Source of the DNA: Streptomyces canus
GTDB taxonomy: Bacteria; Actinomycetota; Actinomycetes; Streptomycetales; Streptomycetaceae
Direction of reading: 5' to 3'
DNA: 64,000 nt
Assembly (NCBI RefSeq): GCF_001514145.1
Contig: NZ_KQ948665.1
Location: 317,378 to 381,377 of the forward strand
The translations under genes and the position numbers were made by a program. The stretch's first letter is position 1. Every line of letters begins with the position of its first letter. Below are positions 38,170 through 46,341 of the stretch, piece after piece. The notes below the pieces were generated by a model that did not search any database, was not told where the DNA came from, and saw only the letters and a list, made by a program, of their open reading frames with translations.

Positions 38170-39027
38170 GTGCACTCCAGCCAACCTCCGGGATATACGC
38201 CCCCCGGCTCATCGGCATATGGTGGCTTTCCTCAAGGAGCCTCGCCTACTTCACCGGAAGTTCCTTATCCGTCCTACCAGTCGACACCGCCGGCGAAGTC
38301 AAAGGGGCGTGCCCGTAAAACCTTCGGTATCCTGCTGATGGTGTTCGGTGTTTTTCCGCTTCTCGGTTCGGCCTTGACCGTCTACAAGACCATTCAGGAC
38401 TCCAAAGAGCAAAATTCGAACGATGCGTTCATCCCCAAGGCATGGCATAACCTTCGGAGTGACGACATTTTTCCTGCCCGTTTTACTAGCAGGACTGTTG
38501 GTGACGATTCAAAGGTTTGGGCACGTCAAGGGATCGCCGAAGGTGCTTCATGCAAGGAGGCGTTCTCCGCTGATTTTTCGGGAAACGTGGCCGACGGGTG
38601 CAAATTTGTGCTGCGAGCGACTTACACGGACGTGGGCGGCGAGATGGTCGCGACCGTTGGCCTAGTGGTGGCCAATACGCCGGCCGCCGCCGAGGCAATC
38701 GAATCCCGGATCGAGAGGATTCAGAGCGACGCGGTGGGTTCCGACCGAGCGCCTACGGTTCGGCCGTTTGCCGTTCCTGGTACGCAGGCGGCCGCCTGGT
38801 CGGAGAAGATGGGTATCGGTGGTGCTGCGACGCAGGTCTACCTGCCGGATTCGCCGTATACCGTAACCATCACCACGGGGCCCACGGACTCCGCCCGTCC
38901 AGTCGGTCAACTACCTGAACCATGGGCCTTCATTGGCTTTGAAGAGAGAGCCCCCTACAGAAACACAGCGAAAGCTCTCGCGGCGATCTATGCCGATGAT
39001 CTGCGGCGGACGGTGTTGGGCAAGTGA
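38170..39027 (+). CDS. Membrane protein of unknown function between two mycosins
   Basis: A 285-residue protein: a Pro/Ser/Tyr-rich cytoplasmic N-terminus (PPGYTPPGSSAYGGFPQG), a membrane helix at about 47-70 (KTFGILLMVFGVFPLLGSALTVY), then an extracytoplasmic domain with a CKEAF...ADGCKF cysteine pair and a VATVGLVVANTPAAAEAIESRI region. GTG 38170 is chosen because AAAGGG lies 7 nt upstream. The stop overlaps the next mycosin start by 4 nt (GTGA), so its product is probably made in step with MycP3 and could be its partner or inhibitor; that is inference. Confidence 0.75.
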   Translation: MHSSQPPGYTPPGSSAYGGFPQGASPTSPEVPYPSYQSTPPAKSKGRARKTFGILLMVFGVFPLLGSALTVYKTIQDSKEQNSNDAFIPKAWHNLRSDDIFPARFTSRTVGDDSKVWARQGIAEGASCKEAFSADFSGNVADGCKFVLRATYTDVGGEMVATVGLVVANTPAAAEAIESRIERIQSDAVGSDRAPTVRPFAVPGTQAAAWSEKMGIGGAATQVYLPDSPYTVTITTGPTDSARPVGQLPEPWAFIGFEERAPYRNTAKALAAIYADDLRRTVLGK

Positions 39028-40295
39028 TCAAGCGAATTATGAAGAGCGCGCTCCTGGCAGGAGTCCTGACAGTGGCCAGCGTGTCAGCTGCCTCAGCCGC
39101 CCCTGCACGGGGCTGGGAGCTACCGGCCATGTCCGTCCCGGCTGCCCACACCATCAGCCAGGGCGAAGGCGTCACGGTTGCGGTCGTTGACACTGGCATC
39201 CGTACTGACCATCCCGTGCTGAAGGGCCGTGCGACGGAGGGACCGGACTTTCTCCAGGCGAATGATAAGTCTGAGTCATGGTACGGCGAGCATGGCACGG
39301 CGATGGCATCCAGCGTCCTCGATATTGCCCCCAAAGCGAAGATTCTGGGGCTGCGCGTAATCCGGGATGAGGACGACCCCAACTATCAGGGGGGCAAAAT
39401 GAGTAACCCTGATGCGCTCTCGCAGGCGATCATCTACGCAACGGATCACGGAGCCGATGTTATCTCGATGTCCATCGGTTCCAGGACCCTCTTGAATAGT
39501 TACGACGAGAAGGCCCTGAAGGCTATTGATTACGCCCTGTCTAAGGGCGTCGTACTTCTTGGCGCAGTAGGCAACCTAGGGGACACGTCAGAGGGGGGCG
39601 ACAATGCTATTTCTTATCCGTCGGCCTACCCGGGCGTCATCACTGTGGCGGCCTCAACCCCGGACGGATCGCGCGCATCGTTCTCGTCCGTGCACTCATA
39701 CGTTGACATCGCCGCTCCGGGCGTTGCCATCTACGAAGCGGACTACCGATCCAGCGGTCGTACGTCCGGCGAGGGAACATCTACAGCCTGTGCACTGGCT
39801 GCGGGCGTAAGTGCGCTGATCGTCTCGAAGTATCCGGATCTCGCGCCGCGTCAGGTGGAGAAGGTCCTCGAAGAGACTGCTTCACATTCCTCCCGTGGGT
39901 ACAGCGCGGAGACCGGCTATGGAGTGGTCAACGCGAAAGCGGCACTACAGGCTGCGGCCAAGCTCGCTCCAGAGAAGAAGGTAGCGATCGGGGACACCGG
40001 GACCGGTTTGCACTTCGGCCCCGGAGACGACGGCACGCCCAAGACGTACTCCCAGGGTATGGACTTCTTCAAGGTTGGGCTTGCGGCCGTCGGGTCCCTC
40101 ACCACGCTCCTCTTCATGCTCGGCGGCTTCTGGCTCTTCAAGAGCGGTCGTCGACTGCAACGTCAGGGGCCCGGGGGCGGTGGGCCTGGCGGTTCTGTCG
40201 CGTATCCGCAATACGGCCAACAGCCTGTCCCGCCACAGCAGAATCCGTACCAGCAGCCCACCCCGCCTTCTGGTCAGTGGCCGCCGTACCAGTAG
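39024..40295 (+). CDS. mycP: Third mycosin-type protease MycP3
   Basis: A 423-residue subtilase with signal peptide (MKSALLAGVLTVASVSAASA). The triad is Asp in VAVVDTGIR (D56), His in YGEHGTAMAS (H90) and Ser in GEGTSTACALAAG (S253); LGAVGNLGD holds the oxyanion Asn. The C-terminal membrane helix at about 352-375 (GLAAVGSLTTLLFMLGGFWLF) is followed by a Gly/Pro/Gln tail containing QQNPYQQPTPP, almost the same tail as MycP2. Translation is coupled to the upstream membrane protein. Start GTG 39024; ATG 39039 is possible. Base composition is intermediate between MycP2 and the host average. Confidence 0.9.
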   Translation: MIKRIMKSALLAGVLTVASVSAASAAPARGWELPAMSVPAAHTISQGEGVTVAVVDTGIRTDHPVLKGRATEGPDFLQANDKSESWYGEHGTAMASSVLDIAPKAKILGLRVIRDEDDPNYQGGKMSNPDALSQAIIYATDHGADVISMSIGSRTLLNSYDEKALKAIDYALSKGVVLLGAVGNLGDTSEGGDNAISYPSAYPGVITVAASTPDGSRASFSSVHSYVDIAAPGVAIYEADYRSSGRTSGEGTSTACALAAGVSALIVSKYPDLAPRQVEKVLEETASHSSRGYSAETGYGVVNAKAALQAAAKLAPEKKVAIGDTGTGLHFGPGDDGTPKTYSQGMDFFKVGLAAVGSLTTLLFMLGGFWLFKSGRRLQRQGPGGGGPGGSVAYPQYGQQPVPPQQNPYQQPTPPSGQWPPYQ

Positions 40296-40439
40296 ACGCA
40301 ATCAGGCCCGAGTGACTCACCTGCACTGGACCGGAGGCCACCATCGTCTCCGCGGCTTTCAGCTCTGCCCAGACGGTCTGCCCGACGCGGCCCTCGCGTT
40401 CTCGTACATCCCAGCGATAGGTCAAGACTTTCACAGCAG

Positions 40440-41066
40440 TCCGCAGCTGGTTCCACGCTGTCCAAGGCTGCGAAGGACAGTCCCGCTGCCGAGCCGAACG
40501 GTGTCGACAAGCTCTCCGCGAAGGAGATCTGCAACACGGACATGAAGACCAATGCCGGGGCGGGATCCTGTCGCGACAAGATGGAGAGCGACGGCAACAA
40601 GAGCGAGCTGCGGCTCTCCGCCACGGAATATATGGGCAGCGTCATGATCTCGGAGAAGGGTTCCTTCGCCAAGCCTGATTCGACCTACGCCGAGAGCAGG
40701 AACTCCGCGCTCAATGAAAGGCTTTCTCCGCCGAGAAGTGGACCCACGGCACGCCGAGCAAGGCACTCATGTCGAAGCTGCTCCTGGTGTCACCAGGAGC
40801 AGTTCGGCGCCCCCGACCCGCTCGATGCCGACAGCAAGGCGACCAAGGGCAACGTGACCACGGTGGACGGTCAGCAGGCCGTGGCGGTCGTACTGGCGGA
40901 ACATGGGGAGTCCGTCACGTGGTACGTGGCGACCACTGGCAAGCCGTACTTCATCAAGCAGGACAGCACCCGTGACAACATGCAGGACCTCACGGACTCC
41001 GACTTCGGTAGGCCGGTGGGTGCGAAGGCGCCGGCCGGGTCCGTCGTGGAAGAGTCGGCCGTCTGA
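40440..41066 (+). pseudogene. Degraded lipoprotein gene (LppX/LprG-like), N-terminus lost
   Basis: The readable protein runs SKAAKDSPAAEPNGVDKLSA..., then KMESDGNKSELRLSATEYMG, and ends TTVDGQQAVAVVLAEHGE..., ATTGKPYFIKQD and SDFGRPVGAKAPAGSVVEES. This is the layout of Streptomyces secreted lipoproteins of the LppX/LprAFG type. There is no signal peptide or start codon before about 40,440. Inside, the frame jumps at about 40,720 (AEKWTHGTPSKALMS is in the next frame, as if an A were lost from GAAAAGG) and returns at about 40,780 (as if TC were lost from CTCTCCTGG). The upstream 40,296-40,440 contains only an unexplained minus-strand open stretch. Confidence 0.7.
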
Positions 41067-41330
41067 TCTCCGGTGAGCGGCTGACGGCCCGGCGGGTACC
41101 CACCGGGCCGTTCGTGTTCACTTATGCGTCCCACAGTGCGGCCAACAGTGGGCCGCGCAAAGGAAGATCCGGTATCTTTCGGCCTGCTGATTGGCATGTC
41201 CTTGCCTAGGTCGCCGAGCGCGAGGCTCGGCCGGAGTGGGCACCTCACGTCGTACGGATGCAACGAAATCCGTCGGCGAGTGAATGGACCGGGCATGCCC
41301 ACCACTTACACAACGGGGATGGGACAAGGG

Positions 41331-41765
41331 ATGAGTACTCCCTTCGATGCACCGCAGCAGAGCGGATCCACTCAGACGCGGCTGAACTCCGTGCCCGCAG
41401 AGGGCGGTGGCGGGGGCGGCGGTGGCGGTACCAACGTCGACACACAGCGCCTTGATGAGGCTGCCAACGCGCTCGTCGAACTGCGCGGTGACACCGAGAA
41501 CGTCGACAACGGCGCCGACGACGACTGCCTGAGCGCCTCCAGGGGGCTGAACAAGCACAGTGCCGGGGGCATGGCCGAGGCGGGCTCCTGGGCCACCGCC
41601 GGTTCCCTGGTGACCATGGACGTGCGTTGGGGCTCCCAGGTCCTCAACCTCAAGAGCCTGCTCCAGGACATCAGCGACAAGCTCCACACCACCTCCGGCC
41701 ACTACACCAGCACCGAGCAGGAGGAGCAGGCCCGGCAGCGCTCGATCAGCACGCCCTTCGGGTGA
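41331..41765 (+). CDS. EsxB-like T7SS protein with Gly-rich N-terminus
   Basis: A 144-residue protein. The first 40 residues are Ser/Gln/Gly-rich with a run of nine glycines. The rest is a helical hairpin in which VTMDVRWGSQV places a WGS tripeptide at the turn. The C-terminus GHYTSTEQEEQARQRSISTPFG parallels EsxB in both the YxxxE signal (YTSTE) and the PFG ending. ATG 41331 has GGGA six bases upstream; in-frame starts further upstream (41,295, 41,124) lack support. It precedes a large WXG protein by 87 nt and is probably its secretion partner. Confidence 0.78.
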   Translation: MSTPFDAPQQSGSTQTRLNSVPAEGGGGGGGGGTNVDTQRLDEAANALVELRGDTENVDNGADDDCLSASRGLNKHSAGGMAEAGSWATAGSLVTMDVRWGSQVLNLKSLLQDISDKLHTTSGHYTSTEQEEQARQRSISTPFG

Positions 41766-41852
41766 ATGGGGCCGCCCGGGCCGTCGCTCCTAGCGCTGCC
41801 CGGGTGAGCCCATCGAGTCGGACCGGATCCCCCTCACAAGGAGCAGTCGCAC

Positions 41853-44042
41853 ATGGTGTCCATCCCCTACCTCGACAAGGCCGACCTCGGCCCGCTGGCC
41901 GACGCCGCCGCGTCCTGGAAAGCGTTGCCGGCCAAGTACGACGCGTTGCAGCGGGAGTTCGAGCAGCGGGTCATCAACCACCTCAGGGGCCACTGGGAGG
42001 GTGACGCGGCCGAGGCTGCCTTCGTCACCATGGGCAAGGCCCGTACGGAGTACGAGAACGCCGCCACCGAGGCGGAGCGCATCGCCAAGCTGCTGCTGGA
42101 CGCGCACGGCGAATTCGCCGCGTCTCAGAAGCAGTTGCACGCCCTGCTCGACGAGGCCCGCAACGACCACTACAAGGTCTACGACGACGGGCGCGTCGAG
42201 GACGTCGACCCGCGGCAGGACAGCCCGACCGCTTCCGCTTCTCCGGGTCTCGCCGAGGAACGCAAGAAGAAGCTGGACTCGCTCGTCTCCCGGCTGACGC
42301 GGGTCCTGGAAGTGGCCACCGCCGCGGACGAGGCCGCCAGTTCGGCTCTGGAACGCGACGCCAACGGCGACAGCCAGTCCTTCAACACCAGCGTCTACAC
42401 CACCCTCGACTCCGTCGAGGCCGACCAGGCGGCCGCCCTGATGAACAAGAAGGGCCGGCTCTCCGACGCCGAGATCACCAAGCTCAACCTGCTCCTCTCC
42501 GCCAACAAGAACGACCCAGAGTTCTCAAGGGACTTCGCGGTCAAGACCGGTGGCGAGAACATGCTGAGCAAGTACAACGAGCTCATGAGCCCGCCAGCCG
42601 GCACCACGCTCTCCAAGGCGCAGCTGGCCCAACTCAAGGAGCTCAAGGCGAACCTGGGCACCACCATCGGCACGGCCACCACGTCGGACGACAACGGGAA
42701 GCCCGACAAGGACATCACCAAGTTCCAGAACGACCTGCTCAAGGCGGGCCAGCGCGACTTCAACGCCAACCCCACCGAGTCGCCGTACGGCCTCAGCGGC
42801 TACCAGCTCACCAGCAGCCTGATGAGCGAGGGCAAGTGGGACAAGGACTTCCTCCAGGACTACGGCGACGCGCTGATCACCGCGGAGAAGAACGGCGCGA
42901 ACGCGGGGCAGAACCCGGACGCGTACTGGGGCTATCCGCGGACGCTGGGCACGACCAACATCGGGGCGCTCGACCCCATGACGGGATTCATGGACGCGCT
43001 GGGGCACAACCCGGACGCCTCCACCGAGTTCCTTACCTCCGAGGCCACCATCGACGGCGAGAAGGTCGATCACCTGGACTACCTGCTGAAGGACCGACAC
43101 TGGCCCGAGGGTCCCGGCTACACGGGCGATCCCGGGAACCCCAGCGGGTACAACAACCTCGGGCATGCCCTGGAGTCCGCGACCTCGGGCCGCTCGTTCG
43201 ACGACGACGGTGCTCCGGTCAAGCACACAGCCGAGCGCGCAGCCCTCATGAGCCACGTGGTCGACACCGTTGGCGGCGATCCTGGCCTGGCCAGCGGCTC
43301 TCCCCGGGACGCGTTGCGTGACAGCCTGGGCAACATGACGGCCGAATACATGGCGGACGTCCAGGCTTCCATCGGAAACGAGCAGGGCACGATCAAGCCC
43401 TTCGGGGCGGATGCCAATCTGGACACGGGCAAGCTCCAGCCGTTCCTCGCGACGGTCGGTCGCGACCCGGATGCCTATGTCGCGATCACAGAGGCCTCGC
43501 AGGCCAACACCGCCATTTGGATGCAGCAGGTGGCGGAGAGCAACCCGTCGGACATGGCCACCGCGATGGAAAATGTGGCCCACCCGGGCGGCGTCGTGGC
43601 GGGCATCCTCAGCGATGCACGTGACCAGGCCATCTTCGAGGAGCATTCGGCGTCCGACAAGGACTTCAACGACGCGGTGGCTCTGGGCGACAAATGGGCG
43701 GGCCGGGGTCTGGGGATGGCGGTCGGCGCGGCGACGAACACCGCAGCTCCGATCGTCGGAACGATCGCAGGCTGGGCGGTGGAGGACATCCAGGCACTCG
43801 TGGTGGACCAGGTCCAGCAGGACACCGTGGACGAGGCCAAGCACGAGGCGAGCGAACGGTATGCCGAGGGCAGGGAAGCAGTCAGGTCTTCGAGCGCGGA
43901 ATCACTTCGCCAGGCCATAGCGCACTCCGGTGTGCAGACGTCCGACAAGGACATCAATGTGTATGCCGAAGCCGCGGCCCGGGCCGCGGAGGACGGATAC
44001 TCCGCAGGAACCACCTGGAACTCCTCCACGAGCGGACGGTGA
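41853..44042 (+). CDS. Large WXG-type T7SS substrate, function unknown
   Basis: A 729-residue protein whose N-terminal 110 residues form a WXG-like helical unit (INHLRGHWEGDAAEAAF, WEG at about 47-49). The middle (about 150-600) is rich in charged helices and Asp/Ser/Thr, with YWGYPRTLGTTNIGALDP. A hydrophobic Gly/Ala stretch (GRGLGMAVGAATNTAAPIVGTIAGW) lies near 615-640, and the last 80 residues are helical. No catalytic toxin motif is visible. ATG 41853 follows AAGGAG. Its stop overlaps the start of a lipoprotein gene by 4 nt (GTGA), so both are made together; the lipoprotein could be an immunity or anchoring partner. Confidence 0.8.
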   Translation: MVSIPYLDKADLGPLADAAASWKALPAKYDALQREFEQRVINHLRGHWEGDAAEAAFVTMGKARTEYENAATEAERIAKLLLDAHGEFAASQKQLHALLDEARNDHYKVYDDGRVEDVDPRQDSPTASASPGLAEERKKKLDSLVSRLTRVLEVATAADEAASSALERDANGDSQSFNTSVYTTLDSVEADQAAALMNKKGRLSDAEITKLNLLLSANKNDPEFSRDFAVKTGGENMLSKYNELMSPPAGTTLSKAQLAQLKELKANLGTTIGTATTSDDNGKPDKDITKFQNDLLKAGQRDFNANPTESPYGLSGYQLTSSLMSEGKWDKDFLQDYGDALITAEKNGANAGQNPDAYWGYPRTLGTTNIGALDPMTGFMDALGHNPDASTEFLTSEATIDGEKVDHLDYLLKDRHWPEGPGYTGDPGNPSGYNNLGHALESATSGRSFDDDGAPVKHTAERAALMSHVVDTVGGDPGLASGSPRDALRDSLGNMTAEYMADVQASIGNEQGTIKPFGADANLDTGKLQPFLATVGRDPDAYVAITEASQANTAIWMQQVAESNPSDMATAMENVAHPGGVVAGILSDARDQAIFEEHSASDKDFNDAVALGDKWAGRGLGMAVGAATNTAAPIVGTIAGWAVEDIQALVVDQVQQDTVDEAKHEASERYAEGREAVRSSSAESLRQAIAHSGVQTSDKDINVYAEAAARAAEDGYSAGTTWNSSTSGR

Positions 44043-44683
44043 TCACGAAAGTGCCCAGCCTTCTGGAACCACGCGTCCGCTCCGGGCCACCAAGGACACT
44101 CTGGCCGTTGACGGTGGTCGTCACCGCGATGTTGGCCGTGTCCGGCTGTAGTAGTGGGAACGACGACGCAACGGACAAACGCAGCACGTCCGTTTGCGAC
44201 GGCAAGCTCCACGGCGACGTGTTTCGTACGCTCGTGGGCAGTGACGGCGTGAAGTCCGACGAAACTCACGACTTCTCTCCCAAGAAGTGGACCGCGGGCG
44301 GCAGGTGCTACCTGTACGGCAAGGACCACGCCGTCAGGATCGACTACCTCTGGAAGACGGACACGACCCGCTCCGGCGCGTCGCCCAGCCCCGATGCCGG
44401 GGGGTTCACGGTCGGTTCGGCCCATGGGTACATCGACACGAACCGAGCGCGGGTCGTCATTCCGTGCGCTGCGCCGGGCAGTGCCGCAGGTGACGAAGGA
44501 GTGCTCGAGGTCGAGGTGAAGGACCTGCCGCCGGCACGCATCTTGGACGATGAGCTGCGCGAGGCATTCACGTCCGCGGCGACCATTGCAGCGCGTTACC
44601 TGGGTGGTGACGTCTTCAAGTGCTCCGCGGTCCGACCCGGGGCGAACTCTGGTTCAGCGTCTCCGAGTCCCTCGGGCAGCTGA
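44039..44683 (+). CDS. Predicted lipoprotein coupled to the large WXG protein
   Basis: A 214-residue secreted protein. After a 30-residue positively charged N-terminus comes LWPLTVVVTAMLAVSGCSSG, in which VSGC acts as lipobox. The mature part has paired cysteines (SVCDGKL, GRCYLYG, VIPCAAPG, FKCSAV) that may form two disulfides, and a Ser/Pro-rich end. GTG 44039 overlaps the upstream stop. No family is recognised; coupling to a T7SS substrate is the main clue. Confidence 0.78.
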   Translation: MITKVPSLLEPRVRSGPPRTLWPLTVVVTAMLAVSGCSSGNDDATDKRSTSVCDGKLHGDVFRTLVGSDGVKSDETHDFSPKKWTAGGRCYLYGKDHAVRIDYLWKTDTTRSGASPSPDAGGFTVGSAHGYIDTNRARVVIPCAAPGSAAGDEGVLEVEVKDLPPARILDDELREAFTSAATIAARYLGGDVFKCSAVRPGANSGSASPSPSGS

Positions 44684-44707
44684 AAACGCAGACGGGATTT
44701 GCTTCAA

Positions 44708-45772
44708 GTGAAGTGGAACTACCAGGCACTGCTCCGGGGAAACGTGAAGCGTCGGCTGATCGGTTCGGCCGTGGCGCTGGCCGTTCTGGGGGCCGGGTAC
44801 TACGGATTCCAACTCCAGTATCCGGCCGACAAGACCGCGCGGGTGTGCAGTGGGATGCTTCCGGTCGACCCGGTCCTGAGTCTCGCGGGGAAGTCGAAGC
44901 TCTCTCTGCTCGGTTTGGGCTTCCACGTCTCCAGCAAGCAGTTCGACGTCTCCAGCGATGTGACGGAGCCATCCGGTCTGGCGACGACGTGCGATGTCGA
45001 CGGCGTCGTGATATCGATCGAGACCACGTCCGGTGCTCACAACGCATACGGGTTCTATTCCTTCCAGCGTGACCAGGAGTCCTTTCCCGTACCTCTGGAC
45101 GCGGGTTGGCAGGGATTCATGGTCACCGACGAGGACGAGGCCACGGCGTCGGTGCTTCTCAGTTGTAAGAACTGGACGCCGGAGGAAGGCAGCGGAATTC
45201 TCGTGGTGGGCGAGTCGCCCTACGGCAGGGAGGCCACGCAGGCCGTCCGGCTCGACCTCGCCCGTACGGTGACCGGTGCAGCCCAGCGTGCCGCAGAGAA
45301 GACCGGCTGTGCGACGGAGCCGGGAGACTCGGGAAAGCTCACCGCTCCCGCTGCCGAAGCCACGACCGTGCCGGCGAGCGATGCCACGGGGACCTGCAAG
45401 GGAATGACGGCAAGTAAGAAGGTGCGGGAAACCGCCGCTGGAACGTCACCGGCCGAAGAGTGTCTGCTCGTCGGCGGTTTGCAACTGGCCGCGGCATACG
45501 GTCCCTTCAGTGATGCTTCCCAGGCTGTGGTCAACGGCAAGTACGGCGGCCACGACACCCCCTCGGGGGTCGACAGGTCCACGGCCTGGACGTCAGCCAC
45601 CTGCCCGGGCGCCCTGGGCATCGGTTACTACCATGCTTCGCCGGTCGAGGGCAGCGACCGGAAGTTCAGCTCGGACCCGCTCACGAAAGAGGAGCGCGCG
45701 GATCTGGAGCACTTCGCGGAGCAGTCAGCGGCCCGGCATGGCTGCAGCACGCCGACGGGGTCCGCTCCGTGA
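44708..45772 (+). CDS. Membrane-anchored extracytoplasmic protein of unknown function
   Basis: A 354-residue protein with an N-terminal membrane helix at about 15-35 (LIGSAVALAVLGAGYYGFQL) and an exported domain. That domain seems to contain two related halves of about 150 residues, each with a C...G(M/I) start (RVCSGMLPVD and GTCKGMTASK) and a late cysteine, suggesting an internal duplication. Cysteines RVC, TTC, LSC, TGC, GTC, EEC, ATC and HGC are spread evenly and probably pair. Start GTG 44708 (a TTG at 44,699 is possible). It follows the lipoprotein by 24 nt in the same unit. Confidence 0.75.
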   Translation: MKWNYQALLRGNVKRRLIGSAVALAVLGAGYYGFQLQYPADKTARVCSGMLPVDPVLSLAGKSKLSLLGLGFHVSSKQFDVSSDVTEPSGLATTCDVDGVVISIETTSGAHNAYGFYSFQRDQESFPVPLDAGWQGFMVTDEDEATASVLLSCKNWTPEEGSGILVVGESPYGREATQAVRLDLARTVTGAAQRAAEKTGCATEPGDSGKLTAPAAEATTVPASDATGTCKGMTASKKVRETAAGTSPAEECLLVGGLQLAAAYGPFSDASQAVVNGKYGGHDTPSGVDRSTAWTSATCPGALGIGYYHASPVEGSDRKFSSDPLTKEERADLEHFAEQSAARHGCSTPTGSAP

Positions 45773-45811
45773 ACCGCCACGAAGCGCCCTTGCTCGACGA
45801 CACCGTGGCGG

Positions 45812-45970
45812 TCAGCCAGCATTGAGCAACTCCTGCGGCGTTGCCTCCCCTTGTACGACGGCCTGGACCACCGTGGGCTGGTCTCGCCGGGCGGCGTCCC
45901 GGAAAGCCCCTTGATCATTGGGGAGATTCAACCACGCGGCGGGCGTGGCACTCGGCCTGCGTACCCCCAT
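45812..45970 (-). CDS. Small ORF or gene remnant
   Basis: A 52-codon minus-strand frame in the 245-nt gap between two plus-strand genes. It reads MGVRRPSATPAAWLNLPNDQ, then AFRDAARRDQPTVVQAVVQG and EATPQELLNAG. The second half looks like a genuine folded C-terminus (AARRDQPTVVQAVV-EATPQELL), but no ribosome site precedes the ATG. It is most likely the tail of a lost larger gene. I cannot name the family. Confidence 0.4.
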   Translation of the reverse strand: MGVRRPSATPAAWLNLPNDQGAFRDAARRDQPTVVQAVVQGEATPQELLNAG

Positions 45971-46017
45971 CGTGTGCAAGCGCGTGACTCTTGGGCGGAC
46001 GCGAGGTTGAGCGTCGC

Positions 46018-46341
46018 GTGTCCGGTGACTTCTACCTACAACCGCAAGAGCTGGCAGAGCTGGGGAACGCCTTCGGAACGCGGGCGTACGACCTGGCCAG
46101 CGCAGTCAAGAACTTTCAAGGAGGGACGGGGGACGAGCAGATCCACGACGGCTTCGGGTTCCTGACGGAGTCGGAGGAGGTTACGGCGGCCTACGTCGAG
46201 TTGGCCGCGGAGATGGCCGTATCGCTTGGGGAACTCGCGCGGCATCTCGATGAGGTGGGGCAGGCACTCAGGGGCAATGCGAAGAACTCCGAGGCGGCTG
46301 ACGATGCTCTCGCCGATCTGTTCAAGGGCGGCAAGGGATGA
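46018..46341 (+). CDS. EspC-family T7SS protein
   Basis: A 107-residue helical protein beginning SGDFYLQPQELAELGNAF, the usual opening of EspC-type (T7SS_ESX_EspC) proteins, with GFGFLTESEEVTAAYVEL at the turn. No WXG. GTG 46018 has GAGG 11 nt upstream. Its stop overlaps the next start (ATGA), so it should be the co-exported partner of the large WXG protein that follows. Confidence 0.82.
   Translation: MSGDFYLQPQELAELGNAFGTRAYDLASAVKNFQGGTGDEQIHDGFGFLTESEEVTAAYVELAAEMAVSLGELARHLDEVGQALRGNAKNSEAADDALADLFKGGKG

Noticed and set aside
41124..41330. Longer N-terminus for the EsxB-like protein at 41,331
   Set aside because: The added residues are Arg/Pro-rich with no ribosome site; the ATG at 41,331 has one.
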